Positions 16,089 through 26,623 of a stretch of DNA of 64,000 nucleotides are shown here, one piece after another. The notes under the pieces are model-generated. The model was given only the letters and a program-made list of their open reading frames with translations, ran no database searches and was not told the DNA's origin. The position numbers were made by a program, and so were the translations under genes. Every line of letters begins with the position of its first letter. Position 1 is the first letter of the stretch. Source of the DNA: Actinokineospora enzanensis DSM 44649 (GTDB taxonomy: Bacteria; Actinomycetota; Actinomycetes; Mycobacteriales; Pseudonocardiaceae); NCBI RefSeq assembly GCF_000374445.1, contig NZ_KB894420.1, positions 1-64,000 of the forward strand, read 5' to 3'.

Positions 16089-16122
16089 AAAGCCCCGCGG
16101 GGAAGTGGCCCTGCGGGGCTTT
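16089..16122. terminator. Bidirectional rho-independent terminator
   Basis: AAAGCCCCGC (16089-16098) and GCGGGGCTTT (16113-16122) around a 14-nt loop, with A-tract and T-tract ends. It serves the convergent metallopeptidase (+) and DUF2342 (-) genes. Confidence 0.88.
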
Positions 16123-16163
16123 GTGCAGGTCGGCCGAGTCTTGGTGACGAGAGGGAGGAACCG

Positions 16164-17468
16164 CTACTTCTCGTCGGGCTTTTCGGCTTCCTCGGTGCGC
16201 TTGAGCTGGGCGATGGGGTCGTCGTCCAGGTTGGGGGTGCCGCCTAGGCGGTCGCTGAAGTCCAGTGGCTCGTCGAGGTCGGCGGCGGTGGGCATCAGGT
16301 CCGGGTGGGCCCAGAGGCCGTCGCGGGCCTCGATGCCGTGTCGGTCGGTGATCAGGCGCCACAGCGCGGTGGCGGCGCGCAGCCTGCGGGGGCGCAGTTC
16401 CAGGCCGACCAGGGTGGCGAAGGTCTGCTCGGCCGGGCCGCCGGAGGCGCGGCGGCGGCGCAGCGTCTCGCGCAGGGCCTCGGCGCCGGGCAGGCGCTCG
16501 GCGACCGCGTCGCCGACGACGATGTCGACCCAGCCCTCGACCAGGGCCAACAGGGTCTCCAGGCGGTTGAGCGCGGCCTGCTGCTCCGGGGTGGTCTGCG
16601 GCTCCAGGATGCCCGAGCGCATGGCCTGCTCGATCGACTCCGGGTTGCTCGGGTCGACCTGGGTGGCCAGTTGCTCCAGCGCGGAGGTGTCGACCTTGAT
16701 GCCGCCCGCGAACTCCTCCACGGTGGCCAGCAGGCGCTGACGCAGCCACGGTACGTGCGCGAACAGGCGCTGGTGGGCGGCCTCGCGGGCGGCGAGGAAC
16801 ACCATCACCTCGCTGGCCGGGCGCTCCAGGCCCTTGGTGAACTCCTCGACGTTGGCGGGCAGCAGCGCGGCGGTGGCGGCAGGCCCGAGCGGGAGGCCGA
16901 TGTCCGTCGCGGTGAGCACCTCGGAGCCGAGCTGGGCCAGCGCGTTGCCCAGCTGCGAGCCGAACGCCATGCCGCCCATCTGGCCGACCATCGCCAGCAG
17001 CGGGCCAGCCTGCTGCTTGGCCTCCGCGGGCAGGGCCTCCACCCAGGCGCCGGACATCCGGCGGGCGACCGGGTCGCACAGCCGCTGCCAGGTGGGCAGG
17101 GTGTGCTCGATCCAGTCGCGCGCGGTCCACGCCTTCGTGGTGGTGGCGCCCGCCGGGAACGTGGTGGCCGGGTCCAGCCACATCTCGGCCAGGTGCACGG
17201 CGTCGACCACGGCCTTGGTCGCCTCGGCTGGCGCGGTGAAGCCGACCTGGCCGCCCAGCTTCTGCACGGCGATCTGCTTGGCCAGGTCGTAGTTGACCGG
17301 GCCGCTGGACGACCCGGCCTGGCTCATCATCTGGCCCAGCTGGCTGAGCATCTGCCCGAGCTGGTCGAACGGGTTCGCGCCCGCACCCCCGCCCTGGCCG
17401 TCGGGCTTGTCGTTCTTGTCCCGGTCGTCAGGGTCCGGCGCGCTGAAGCCGAACGAGAACTCGCTCAT
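16164..17468 (-). CDS. Zinc-dependent metalloprotease-like protein, DUF2342/TIGR03624 family
   Basis: 434 aa from ATG 17468 (MSEFSFGFSAPDPDD is the usual N-terminus). The first 55 residues are low-complexity Gly/Gln-rich; after that the protein is almost entirely helical. The zincin-like motif AAREAAHQRLFAHVPWLRQ lies at about 224-242, and the family-typical GLPLGPAATAALLPANVEEF precedes it. The C-terminus is acidic and charged. Known: the family is actinobacterial, annotated as coenzyme F420 biosynthesis-associated or as a zincin-like metallopeptidase; activity is not established. It diverges from the PDZ-Lon-like gene with an 80-bp gap. Confidence 0.85.
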   Translation of the reverse strand: MSEFSFGFSAPDPDDRDKNDKPDGQGGGAGANPFDQLGQMLSQLGQMMSQAGSSSGPVNYDLAKQIAVQKLGGQVGFTAPAEATKAVVDAVHLAEMWLDPATTFPAGATTTKAWTARDWIEHTLPTWQRLCDPVARRMSGAWVEALPAEAKQQAGPLLAMVGQMGGMAFGSQLGNALAQLGSEVLTATDIGLPLGPAATAALLPANVEEFTKGLERPASEVMVFLAAREAAHQRLFAHVPWLRQRLLATVEEFAGGIKVDTSALEQLATQVDPSNPESIEQAMRSGILEPQTTPEQQAALNRLETLLALVEGWVDIVVGDAVAERLPGAEALRETLRRRRASGGPAEQTFATLVGLELRPRRLRAATALWRLITDRHGIEARDGLWAHPDLMPTAADLDEPLDFSDRLGGTPNLDDDPIAQLKRTEEAEKPDEK

Positions 17469-17547
17469 GCGTCCACGGTACGCGGCGACGCGAGCGGTGC
17501 GCCGTCCGGTGATCCGCCCTCCGCGAACGCACGTACCCTCTTCCCTC

Positions 17548-18669
17548 GTGAGCACCGCACCGGAAGCCCCAGCTCCGCAGCAGCCCGTGACCGACTCGGG
17601 CGGGGGATGGTCGTCGCCGCTGTCCGTGATCTCGCTGTCCCGTCGCGGGTGGACAGTGCTGGTCGGGTTCGTGGTCTCGGTCGGACTGCTGCTGGCCGGG
17701 TTGCTGGTCCCCATCCCGTACGTGTCGCTCGGGCCGGGACCGACCTACGACACGCTCGGCTCCGTCGAGGACGTGCAGGTCGTGTCGGTGGACGGCGCGC
17801 CGACCTACCCCGTCACCGGGCAGCTGCGGATGACCACGGTGTCGGTGAACGACGAGATCACCCTCTTCGGCGCGCTCGGACTGTGGGTCAGCGGCCGGTA
17901 CGCGCTCGCCCCGCGCGAGGACTACTTCCAGCCGGGGCAGACCGAGGAGCAGATCGAGCAAGAGAACACGAAGATGTTCCAGGACTCGCAGAGCAACGCC
18001 GAGATCGCCGCGTTGCGCTACCTCAAGTACCCGATGAAGGTGATCGCCCAGCAGATCACCTCCGGCTCGCCCGCGGACAAGGTGCTCGTCCCCGGCGACC
18101 AGCTGGTCGAGGTCAACGGCAAGCGGGTGGCCGCGGCCGCCGACGTGCGCGGCGCGCTCGCGGGCACCGCGCCCGGTCAGCAGGTGGCGATCACCTACAA
18201 GCGGGACGGGCAGGAGAAACAGGCCACGATCACCCTGGCCAAGGCGACCGACTTCGGCGAGAAGGAACGGCCGGAAGGGTTCATCGGGCTGGGTGCGACC
18301 GAGCGGCCGGACGTGAACTTCAAGACCAACATCCGGTTGGAGAACGTCGGCGGGCCGTCCGCAGGCCTGATGTTCGCGCTGGCGATCATCGACCGGCTCA
18401 CCCCGCGGGACCTGGCTGGCGGGCAGACCATCGCGGGCACCGGCGAGATCGACGAGGTCGGCAACGTGGGCCGGATCGGCGGCATCCCGTTCAAGATGGT
18501 CGCCGCCAAGGAGGCCGGGGTCAGCACGTTCCTGGTGCCGGAGGGCAACTGCGCGGAGGCCAAGGAGAACGCGCCGGAGGGGCTGCGGCTGGTGAAGGTG
18601 TCCACGCTCGACAGTGCCGTGCAGGCGCTGGAGGACATGAAGGCGGGCAGGCCCGTCCCCGGCTGCTGA
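17548..18669 (+). CDS. Membrane-anchored PDZ and Lon-type (S16) protease
   Basis: 373 aa from GTG 17548. One transmembrane segment (about 32-52, TVLVGFVVSVGLLLAGLLVP) follows a short cytoplasmic Pro-rich tail. A PDZ domain covers about 150-235 (SGSPADKVLVPGDQLVEVNG). The S16 proteolytic domain covers about 250-345, with the Ser in GGPSAGLMF (about 271) and the Lys in GGIPFKMVAAKEAG (about 316), a Ser-Lys dyad. There is no AAA+ motor, so substrates are not unfolded by this protein itself. The catalytic part is predicted outside the membrane. Full length for the family. Confidence 0.92.
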   Translation: MSTAPEAPAPQQPVTDSGGGWSSPLSVISLSRRGWTVLVGFVVSVGLLLAGLLVPIPYVSLGPGPTYDTLGSVEDVQVVSVDGAPTYPVTGQLRMTTVSVNDEITLFGALGLWVSGRYALAPREDYFQPGQTEEQIEQENTKMFQDSQSNAEIAALRYLKYPMKVIAQQITSGSPADKVLVPGDQLVEVNGKRVAAAADVRGALAGTAPGQQVAITYKRDGQEKQATITLAKATDFGEKERPEGFIGLGATERPDVNFKTNIRLENVGGPSAGLMFALAIIDRLTPRDLAGGQTIAGTGEIDEVGNVGRIGGIPFKMVAAKEAGVSTFLVPEGNCAEAKENAPEGLRLVKVSTLDSAVQALEDMKAGRPVPGC

Positions 18670-18944
18670 CCTCTTTGTCCGAATAGGACAGTTAGGACCG
18701 TGTGGTCGGCTCACCCGGTCGGGTGGGCGGCGGCGACCTCTTCGAGTGGACCCCGGTCACCGGATCCGGAGTTGTCCACAGGTGGGCCGAACTGTCCACA
18801 GGGCCGGATCTCGCGTTGTTTCGGCTGGTGAGAGCCTCATAGAGTGCGATCGTGAGCCCGCCCCCCAGCGTGGGGCGGGAGCTGCCCGGACGCGGGGTCC
18901 AGGGCTGGAACGGACGCGGGGGTGATCTTGTGGACGGGATGGTG

Positions 18945-19472
18945 TCAGGCGCGGAGAGTGTCGTACAGGGCGGTGGTGAGGTTGTCGGCCAGGCCCGGGT
19001 GTTCGACGATCTCGTCCACCTCCGGGTCGGGCGTGCGCAGGCGCAGCACGCAGGCCACAGTGCCGTCGCGCAGCGCGGCGGCCACCAGGCGGGCCTCGCG
19101 GGCCTGTGGGTGCGAGGCGGCGACGCGGCCGAGCGTGTCGGTGTCCCCGTCGGGCAATTCCGCCTCGGCCTCCGGGGGGAGCATGACGATCTCCTGGGTG
19201 AGCGCGCAGCCCGCGACCACCTCCGGCCACATGATCGTGGCGAGCGCGGCACCCAGATCGCCGTCCGGCAGGGGCTCCTGGGCGATCGGGGTGAGCGTCG
19301 AGGCCGGGTCCAGCTGGTCGGCCAGCTCCGGACGCTCGGCCAGCAGGTGCGCCGTGGGCACCAGGGCGAACAATTGGGGCGGCTGGTCCCAGCCGCCCGC
19401 GGCGACGAACTCCTCGACCTCGCGGGTCACGGCGGGCAGGTCGGGGACCGTGGGATCGCTCACGGGCGCCAT
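18945..19472 (-). CDS. PPA1309-family conserved protein
   Basis: 175 aa from ATG 19472. Characteristic segments of this actinobacterial family are seen: VTREVEEFVAAGGWDQPPQLFALVPT, TIMWPEVVAGCAL and the C-terminal HPGLADNLTTALYDTL. Cytoplasmic, acidic, no catalytic signature. It is divergently placed from the UPF0182 gene (169 bp), a neighbourhood that is common in actinomycetes. Function unknown. Confidence 0.85.
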   Translation of the reverse strand: MAPVSDPTVPDLPAVTREVEEFVAAGGWDQPPQLFALVPTAHLLAERPELADQLDPASTLTPIAQEPLPDGDLGAALATIMWPEVVAGCALTQEIVMLPPEAEAELPDGDTDTLGRVAASHPQAREARLVAAALRDGTVACVLRLRTPDPEVDEIVEHPGLADNLTTALYDTLRA

Positions 19473-19640
19473 GGTCCCATCCGGCCACCAGGGCGGGACC
19501 GGCGGGCGGATCGCCCGGTATCCACGCATATCGGACACCCTCACGGGAACCTGAACCGCCCCTAATAGAGTTGAACAATCAGGGCGGGCCAGGCTCGTCC
19601 GAGATGTACGTCGAAAGTCAGCGACTCTGGAGCGTGCCCA

Positions 19641-22600
19641 GTGGCCACTCGGCCCCCGATCGGCCTGCCGAAGCTGTCCCGTCGCAGCCGGATCTTGCTC
19701 TACATCGCCGCCACCTTGATCCTGCTCCTGCTCGTCGGGTCGCGGCTGCTCAACACCTACGTGGACTGGCTGTGGTTCGGCGAGGTCCAGTTCCGCTCCG
19801 TGTTCACCACGATCCTGTGGACGCGGGTGGCCCTGTTCTTCGCCGTCGGGCTGCTCGTCGGCGGATTGCTCGCGGTAAGCCTGTGGGTGGCCTACCGCAC
19901 CCGGCCGGTGTTCGTACCGGTCTCCAGCGCGGACGACCCGCTCGCCCGCTACCGGTCCACGATCGTGCAGCGCGTGCGCCTGTTCGGCATCGGCCTTCCG
20001 GTGCTGATGGGCGTCATCGCGGGCTCGGCCGCGCAGTCCGACTGGCAGCAGATCCAGCTGCTGTTCCACGGCACCGACTTCGGCGTCAAGGACGCGCAGT
20101 TCCAGATCGACATCGGCTTCTACGTCTTCACGCTGCCGTTCATCACCTGGCTGATCAACTGGCTGTTCGTGGCCGTCGCGATCGCGTTCTTCGGCGCGCT
20201 CATCACGCACTACCTGTTCGGCGGGATCCGACTGGCCGGTCGCGGCGGCCAGCTGGCCGCGCCCGCGCGGATGCAGCTGTCGATCACCGCGGGCGTGTTC
20301 GTGCTCGTCTACGCGGTCGACTACTTCTTCGAACGCTATGAGCTGTTGTTCAACACGCACGACCTGTTCAGCGGCGCGAACTTCACCGACCTCAACGCGG
20401 TGCTGCCCGCCAAGCTCATCCTGATGTTCATCGCGGCGTTCTGCGCGGTCGCCTACTTCGCAGGCGCGTTCCTGCGCAACCTGCAGCTGCCCGCGATCGC
20501 CACCGCGCTGCTGATCCTCTCCGGCATCCTGGTCGGCGCCGCCTGGCCCGCGGTCATCCAGCAGTTCTCGGTGCGACCGAACGAGAACGCCAAGGAGGCG
20601 CTGTCCATCCAGCGCAACATCGAGGCCACCAGGGACGCCTACGGCCTCGGCCCGGACAAGGTGAAGACGCAGGACTACGCGGGCACCACGGACGCCTCGC
20701 CGAGCACGATTCGCGGCGACCAGAGCAACATCAACACCATCTCCAACGTGCGGCTGCTCGACCCGAACATCCTCGCGCCCACCTTTACCCAGCGCGAGGG
20801 CCGGGAGAACTTCTACGGCTTCCCGGAGAAGCTCGACGTCGACCGCTACACCGTGGACGGCAAGACCCAGGACTACGTGGTCGCCGCCCGGGAGATCAAG
20901 ACCCAGGGCCTGACCGAGACCCAGGGCGGCTGGATCAACCGGCACATGGTCTTCACGCACGGCAACGGCTTCGTGGCCGCCCCTGCCAACACCGTGAACT
21001 CCGCCCTGCAGGACTCCAACGACCAGGGCGGCTACCCGGTCTTCAAGGTCAGCGACCTGACCAACGACGGCCCGATCAAGGTCACCCAGCCGCGCATCTA
21101 CTACGGCGAGCTGACCACCGACAACTACGCCATCGTCGGCGGCAAGGACAACGGCAGGCCGCTGGAGTACGACACCTCCACGAGCACCTTCGTCTACGAC
21201 GGCAAGGGCGGCGTGCCGATCGACAACCTGTTCGACAAGCTCGTCTTCGCCGCCTACAACACCGAGCGCAACATCCTGTTCTCGTCGCAGATCGGCGACG
21301 ACGCGCGGATCATGTACAACCGGAACCCGCGCGAGCGGGTGAACAAGGTCGCCCCGTGGCTGACCCTGGACGGCGACCCGTACCCGGCGGTGGTCAACGG
21401 CCGGATCCTGTGGATCATCGACGGCTACACCACGCTGGAGAACTACCCGTACGCCCAGCGCACCTCGCTGAACGAGGCGACGAACGACTCGCTCGGCGGG
21501 GTCGTGCCGCAGGACAACCGGACGATCAGCTACATCCGGAACTCGGTGAAGGCCACCGTCGACGCCTACGACGGCACCGTCTCGCTGTACTCGATCAACG
21601 ACAAGGACCCGGTCCTCAAGGCCTGGGAGGGCGTGTTCCCCGGCACGGTCAAACCGTCCACGGAGATCTCGCCGGAGCTGCGCCAGCACTTCCGCTACCC
21701 GGAGGACCTGTTCAAGGTCCAGCGCGAGCTGCTGTCCCGCTACCACGTCGCCGACGCGAACGAGTTCTTCTCGCAGAAGACCTTCTGGAGCGTCCCGGCC
21801 GACCCGACCGAGGACGGCGCGTCCAACGGCACGAACACCAACGGCGCGAAACAACCGCCCTACTACGTGCTCGCCCAGGCACCCGGACAGTCCAACGCGA
21901 CATTCCAGATCACCAGCGCGCTGACACTGCTGAACCGACAGTTCCTCGCCTCCTGGGTGTCCGCGTCGTCCGATCCGAACGACTACGGGCAGATCACGAT
22001 CCTGCGACTACCCTCGGTCGGCCAACAGGCGGAAGGACCGGTACAGGTACAGAACCGGTTCCAGACGACACCGAAGGTCACCGAGAACCGGACACTGCTG
22101 CAGAACCAGAGCGTCACACCGACATTCGGCAACCTGTTGACCCTGCCCGTCGCGGGCGGGCTGCTCTACGTCGAACCGCTCTACGTGCAGCGCAAGGACG
22201 CCAACTCGTTCCCGCAGCTGGCCAGGGTGCTGGTGGCGTTCGGCAGCAAGGTCGGGTTCGCGCCCACCATCGACGAGGCACTCGACGAGGTGTTCGGCGC
22301 GGGCAGCGGTGACACGGCGACCAAACCGAACGACAACGGCAGCGGGACGTCCACATCGCCCAGCACGACACCGCCGACCACCACTACCGGCTCGCCACCG
22401 CCCACAGTCCCCGGTGGCGGGGGTGCCAGCCCGGACATCGACAAGGCCGTCCAGTCCCTCGACGCGGCCCTCACGCACCTGCACGAGGCCACCCGCAACG
22501 GCGACTTCGCCGAACAGGGCAAGGCGCTGGCCGAACTGGAGGCGGCGACCAAGCAGTACAACGACGCCAAGACCAAGGCCGGACAGACCACCACGACACC

Positions 22601-22649
22601 GTCCTCACCGGGCGCCGCGCCCTCGCCCACCCCGGGCCCCGGCGGCTGA
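19641..22649 (+). CDS. UPF0182-family large membrane protein
   Basis: 1002 aa from GTG 19641, the usual length. The N-terminal third has seven hydrophobic segments (first at about 20-40, RILLYIAATLILLLLVGSRL, then spread to about residue 310). A long extracytoplasmic domain follows (about 320-890) with the family motifs GLGPDKVKTQDY, GGWINRHMVFTHGNGF and TNDSLGG. The tail (about 895-1002) is Thr/Pro/Gly-rich, with a short helical island, IDKAVQSLDAALTHLHEAT. Function unknown in all organisms. A strong hairpin follows the stop. Confidence 0.93.
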   Translation: MATRPPIGLPKLSRRSRILLYIAATLILLLLVGSRLLNTYVDWLWFGEVQFRSVFTTILWTRVALFFAVGLLVGGLLAVSLWVAYRTRPVFVPVSSADDPLARYRSTIVQRVRLFGIGLPVLMGVIAGSAAQSDWQQIQLLFHGTDFGVKDAQFQIDIGFYVFTLPFITWLINWLFVAVAIAFFGALITHYLFGGIRLAGRGGQLAAPARMQLSITAGVFVLVYAVDYFFERYELLFNTHDLFSGANFTDLNAVLPAKLILMFIAAFCAVAYFAGAFLRNLQLPAIATALLILSGILVGAAWPAVIQQFSVRPNENAKEALSIQRNIEATRDAYGLGPDKVKTQDYAGTTDASPSTIRGDQSNINTISNVRLLDPNILAPTFTQREGRENFYGFPEKLDVDRYTVDGKTQDYVVAAREIKTQGLTETQGGWINRHMVFTHGNGFVAAPANTVNSALQDSNDQGGYPVFKVSDLTNDGPIKVTQPRIYYGELTTDNYAIVGGKDNGRPLEYDTSTSTFVYDGKGGVPIDNLFDKLVFAAYNTERNILFSSQIGDDARIMYNRNPRERVNKVAPWLTLDGDPYPAVVNGRILWIIDGYTTLENYPYAQRTSLNEATNDSLGGVVPQDNRTISYIRNSVKATVDAYDGTVSLYSINDKDPVLKAWEGVFPGTVKPSTEISPELRQHFRYPEDLFKVQRELLSRYHVADANEFFSQKTFWSVPADPTEDGASNGTNTNGAKQPPYYVLAQAPGQSNATFQITSALTLLNRQFLASWVSASSDPNDYGQITILRLPSVGQQAEGPVQVQNRFQTTPKVTENRTLLQNQSVTPTFGNLLTLPVAGGLLYVEPLYVQRKDANSFPQLARVLVAFGSKVGFAPTIDEALDEVFGAGSGDTATKPNDNGSGTSTSPSTTPPTTTTGSPPPTVPGGGGASPDIDKAVQSLDAALTHLHEATRNGDFAEQGKALAELEAATKQYNDAKTKAGQTTTTPSSPGAAPSPTPGPGG

Positions 22650-22669
22650 CCCCGCCCACCAGGCCCGAT

Positions 22670-22703
22670 CCGCCCCGTCCCACCTCCGTGGGGCGGGGCG
22701 GAC
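22670..22703 (+). terminator. Terminator hairpin after UPF0182
   Basis: 15-bp arms TCCGCCCCGTCCCAC and GTGGGGCGGGGCGGA with a single mismatch and a CTCC loop, 20 nt after the stop codon. Confidence 0.75.
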
Positions 22704-22762
22704 CCGTGTTCGGACCCTGTTTGCACCCGCTTCCACCGGCCGTGTACTGTTGTATTCACCAA

Positions 22763-22836
22763 CGCGGGGTGGAGCAGCTCGGTAGCTCGCTGGGCTCATA
22801 ACCCAGAGGTCGCAGGTTCAAATCCTGTCCCCGCTA
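22763..22836 (+). tRNA. Initiator tRNA-fMet (CAT), copy 1
   Basis: 74 nt, no encoded CCA. Acceptor GCGGGG/CCCCGC with an unpaired first position (C1 against T72), anticodon CAT, and three consecutive G-C pairs in the anticodon stem (TGGG/CCCA). These are initiator hallmarks. T-arm GTTCAAAT. Identical to the copy at 23171. Confidence 0.95.
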
Positions 22837-22842
22837 CGTCGA

Positions 22843-22888
22843 CGAAGCGACGAGTGTCCACTGGAAAGATGTGGACCTCGTCGCTTCG
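22843..22888 (+). terminator. Terminator after tRNA-fMet copy 1
   Basis: CGAAGCGACGAG-TGTCCAC and GTGGAC-CTCGTCGCTTCG form a long hairpin with a 9-nt loop and are followed by CCATTTCTTCT. Confidence 0.8.
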
Positions 22889-23170
22889 CCATTTCTTCTG
22901 GGGGCCCGGCCCCCAGGCCCCCACGGTGCGTGCTTCTTGCGATGGCGGGCGTGGTCGATTTTCGAGTGGACCAGCGGCTGTCGACTTATGTGGTGGGTGA
23001 CGCGCGCGACTTCCGGTCTGTCTGCTGTCCGCCCGCTTGTCCGTCTGGGTTTCGAGGCTCGGGCCTGGGCGCGGGTGATCGGGTGGTAGGGGGTCTCACC
23101 TGGGGTTATGGGGGTGGTGGGGGGTGGGTGAAAAAGGGGTTTGGGGTCGGTGTAGAGTTCTGATTACCAA

Positions 23171-23244
23171 CGCGGGGTGGAGCAGCTCGGTAGCTCGCTG
23201 GGCTCATAACCCAGAGGTCGCAGGTTCAAATCCTGTCCCCGCTA
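23171..23244 (+). tRNA. Initiator tRNA-fMet (CAT), copy 2
   Basis: Identical over all 74 nt to the copy at 22763-22836, with the same CCAA just upstream. Own terminator downstream, so the two copies are separate transcription units or tandem units with distinct ends. Confidence 0.95.
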
Positions 23245-23251
23245 CTGATAG

Positions 23252-23295
23252 AGGCGGCGGGTTTCGCGGATGACGCGGAACCCGCCGCCTTTTTG
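23252..23295 (+). terminator. Terminator after tRNA-fMet copy 2
   Basis: AGGCGGCGGGTTT (23252-23264) and AACCCGCCGCCT (23279-23290) followed by TTTTT. Confidence 0.9.
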
Positions 23296-24112
23296 TCGCG
23301 TGCGGTCGGATGGTGTGGCTCGCGATCTGGGCGGTCCTGGCCTCCGGGGGTGTCGGTCCTATCGATCTTCGCCGGTTTGGGACCGATGTGGACGCCAGTG
23401 GTATGGACCATTGGGGTGGATGGTTGTGCGGTGCAACGGGCGGCGCGGGTCCATACTCGAAGTTGGATGGTCCATAGAGGACCGTGGAGGGGACATATCG
23501 ATGTTCCCCTTGGGTCGGTGTCACGGTGGATCGCCCGTGTGCCGGGGAGTTCGACTATGGGTGAGGTTCTTTAGCCAGGTGAAAGATCCGGAGCGAACGT
23601 GCATCCGCACGGGCGTCCGGGACAGTCGTTTGGGAGTCGGGGTTTCCGGACTCAGTGTCCACTCTGGAGGGTTCGAGCACCGGTCGAGGGTGGATCGAGC
23701 GGGTGTCCGGGTGTGACAGGTTTCCGGTAAACGCATCGTTCGGTGGGCAGCTGCCGCGTTCCTGGGTGGACCCGGGAGTAGGTTTTCCCGGTCCACCTGG
23801 GGATGTGGGCGTGATCTGGACCACATTGGCGGGTATTTTCCGGCCGAATCCCGCCCGTTTTCCCGACTACCGGGTGGGCTGGGTGTACTGGGCCGAACGG
23901 GTAGCGCCGTGGGAAGAGATCCACTCCTTTGGGGGAGCAAGTCCGGCGAGTCCACGTGGAACAGTCCGGTTTTGGGCCAGATGGGGAGTGTCCCGTGCGC
24001 TGATCGGTCCCGGGTCGAACGTCCCGGCCGGGTGTCCGGACGATCAGCCACTGTGGACTTCCCGGCTTGGCCACTGTGGACAGCGCGGCGATGTCGTGGG
24101 ACCGTGGACACC
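23296..24112. other. Long intergenic region with inverted repeats
   Basis: About 820 bp without a credible gene on either strand; the open frames present (for example 23521-24111 minus) are Pro/Arg/Ser-rich and lack family resemblance. Base composition is visibly lower in GC than in flanking genes. Inverted repeats: GTATGGACC (23401-23409) with GGTCCATAC (23449-23457) and with TGGTCCATA (23468-23476); GGGGACAT and ATGTTCCCC around 23488-23508. It may hold regulatory sites or an unannotated RNA upstream of the PadR-like gene. Confidence 0.5.
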
Positions 24113-24613
24113 GTGTCTGAATTGAATGCAACCGCCGCAGCACTGCTCGGCCTGCTGCACGAGGGTCCGCAGACCGGTGGTCAGCTCGTGTCCGCCGCCC
24201 GGGAGCGCTTCGGCTCTTTCTTCAGCGTCACGCGCAGTCAGGTCTACCGGGAGCTCCCGGCACTGGCCGACAGTGGTCTGGTCCGGCTCGGCAAGCAGGG
24301 TCCCCGCTCCAGCCAGCAGTACGTGATCACCGCCGCGGGCAAGAAGGCGTTCAAGGCGTGGCTCGGTGGGGAGCCGGGTCCCGACCACCTCCGCAGCCCG
24401 CTCATCCTGCGCCTGGTGCACGCGAGCACGCTCACCGCAAAGCAGCGCGTCGGACTGATCGACTCGGCCAAGCAGGTCTACAACGGCGAGCACGAGGCGG
24501 CCAAGACCGCCGTCAAGACCGCCGAGGACCCGTACGCCAAGGCGATCGCCGAGTTCGGCGTCGCCCGCGCCAGGGCCGTGCTCAAGCTCCTGGACTCGAT
24601 CCCCAAGTCCTGA
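24113..24613 (+). CDS. PadR-family transcriptional regulator
   Basis: 166 aa from GTG 24113. N-terminal winged HTH (about 5-80): ATAAALLGLLHEGPQTGGQL, SVTRSQVYRELPALADSGLV, then a wing RSSQQYVITAAGKKAF. The C-terminal part (about 90-166) is the helical Vir_act_alpha_C type dimerisation region. Repeated GTGGAC hexamers cluster just upstream of the start (24055-24112) and could be part of an operator. It is followed 51 nt later by prfB on the same strand, but co-transcription is uncertain. Ligand and targets unknown. Confidence 0.85.
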   Translation: MSELNATAAALLGLLHEGPQTGGQLVSAARERFGSFFSVTRSQVYRELPALADSGLVRLGKQGPRSSQQYVITAAGKKAFKAWLGGEPGPDHLRSPLILRLVHASTLTAKQRVGLIDSAKQVYNGEHEAAKTAVKTAEDPYAKAIAEFGVARARAVLKLLDSIPKS

Positions 24614-24664
24614 CGGGCCTACCGCCGCAGCGGCGGCGTCCGTGTCCGCGTAGTCTTTTCCGAC

Positions 24665-25762
24665 GTGAACCCGGACGTCGCCGCCGCGCTGAAGGAACTG
24701 TCCGCCTCGTTGGCCAACGTCGAGGCGGTGATGGACCTGGCGGGCCTCCGCGCGCAGATCGCCGAGCTGGAGGAGCAGGCCGCCAAGCCGGACCTGTGGG
24801 ACAACCCGGAGGCCGCACAGCAGGTCACCAGCAAGCTCTCGCACCGGCAGGGCGAGCTGCGCCGCATCGAGGACCTGCGCTCGCGGTTGGACGACCTCGG
24901 CGTGCTCTACGAGCTGGCCGAGGAGGGTGGCGACGCGGAGGCAACCGCCGAGGCGGAGGCCGAGCACGTCAAGCTCAAGTCCGACGTGTCCAGCCTGGAG
25001 GTGCGCACGCTGCTGTCCGGTGAGTACGACGGCCGGGACGCGCTGGTCACCATCCGGTCCGAGGCGGGCGGGGTGGACGCCGCCGACTTCGCCGAGATGC
25101 TCATGCGCATGTACCTGCGCTGGACCGAGCGGCACAACTACCCCACCGAGGTCTACGACACCTCCTACGCCGAGGAGGCGGGCATCAAGTCCGCCACGTT
25201 CAAGGTCACCGCGCCGTACGCGTACGGGACCCTCTCGGTTGAGCAGGGCACGCACCGGCTGGTGCGCATCTCGCCGTTCGACAACCAGGGCCGCAGGCAG
25301 ACCTCGTTCGCCGCGGTCGAGGTGGTGCCGGTGGTAGAGACCACCGACCACGTGGACATCGACGAGAAGGACCTGCGGGTCGATGTCTACCGCTCGTCCG
25401 GCCCCGGTGGACAGGGCGTCAACACCACCGACTCGGCGGTCCGCCTGACGCACCTCCCGACCGGCATCGTGGTGTCCTGCCAGAACGAGCGCTCGCAGCT
25501 GCAGAACAAGGCCTCCGCGATGGCCGTGCTGCAGGCCAAGCTGCTGGAGCGCCGCAGGCAGGAGCAGCAGGCCAGGATGGACGCGCTCAAGGACAGCTCC
25601 AGCGGCTCGTGGGGCAACCAGATGCGCACCTACGTGCTGCACCCGTACCAGATGGTCAAGGACCTGCGCACCGAGTACGAGGTGGGCAACCCGACGGCGG
25701 TGCTCGACGGCGACATCGACGGGTTCCTGGAGTCCGGCATCCGCTGGCGCCGCACCCAGTGA
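24665..25762 (+). CDS. prfB: Peptide chain release factor 2
   Basis: 365 aa from GTG 24665. Stop-codon recognition SPF in [11 protein letters not shown] (about 204-206) assigns it to RF2 (UGA/UAA) and not RF1 (PxT). The peptidyl-tRNA hydrolysis motif [14 protein letters not shown] lies at about 246-259. Full length in one frame: the programmed +1 frameshift found in many bacterial prfB genes is absent. It is followed by ftsE and ftsX, a standard actinobacterial order. Confidence 0.97.
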   Translation: MNPDVAAALKELSASLANVEAVMDLAGLRAQIAELEEQAAKPDLWDNPEAAQQVTSKLSHRQGELRRIEDLRSRLDDLGVLYELAEEGGDAEATAEAEAEHVKLKSDVSSLEVRTLLSGEYDGRDALVTIRSEAGGVDAADFAEMLMRMYLRWTERHNYPTEVYDTSYAEEAGIKSATFKVTAPYAYGTLSVEQGTHRLVRISPFDNQGRRQTSFAAVEVVPVVETTDHVDIDEKDLRVDVYRSSGPGGQGVNTTDSAVRLTHLPTGIVVSCQNERSQLQNKASAMAVLQAKLLERRRQEQQARMDALKDSSSGSWGNQMRTYVLHPYQMVKDLRTEYEVGNPTAVLDGDIDGFLESGIRWRRTQ

Positions 25763-25875
25763 CCCCGGCCCGCGATACCGGTCGGTAACGCCCAGGTCAC
25801 GCGCGGTGACCAGGCAAAACCGTAACGGTGGGCAAGGCAACGGCTCGATAACGACCAGAGGTAGACTCGCCGACC

Positions 25876-26565
<690 letters not shown>

Positions 26566-26623
26566 CGACGCCGTCCGAAGCACCCTCTAGAACCGCCCCG
26601 TACAGCGAGGAACCCCACCCCCG

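Noticed and set aside
18772-18800. Chromosome origin suggested by DnaA-box-like TTGTCCACA and CTGTCCACA (also 15345-15353)
   Set aside because: Only two or three scattered boxes, and no dnaA, dnaN, rpmH or parAB nearby. The motif is probably frequent by chance or used in other contexts.
24665-24760. Autoregulatory frameshift in prfB
   Set aside because: The gene is open in one frame from GTG to stop with no internal TGA.
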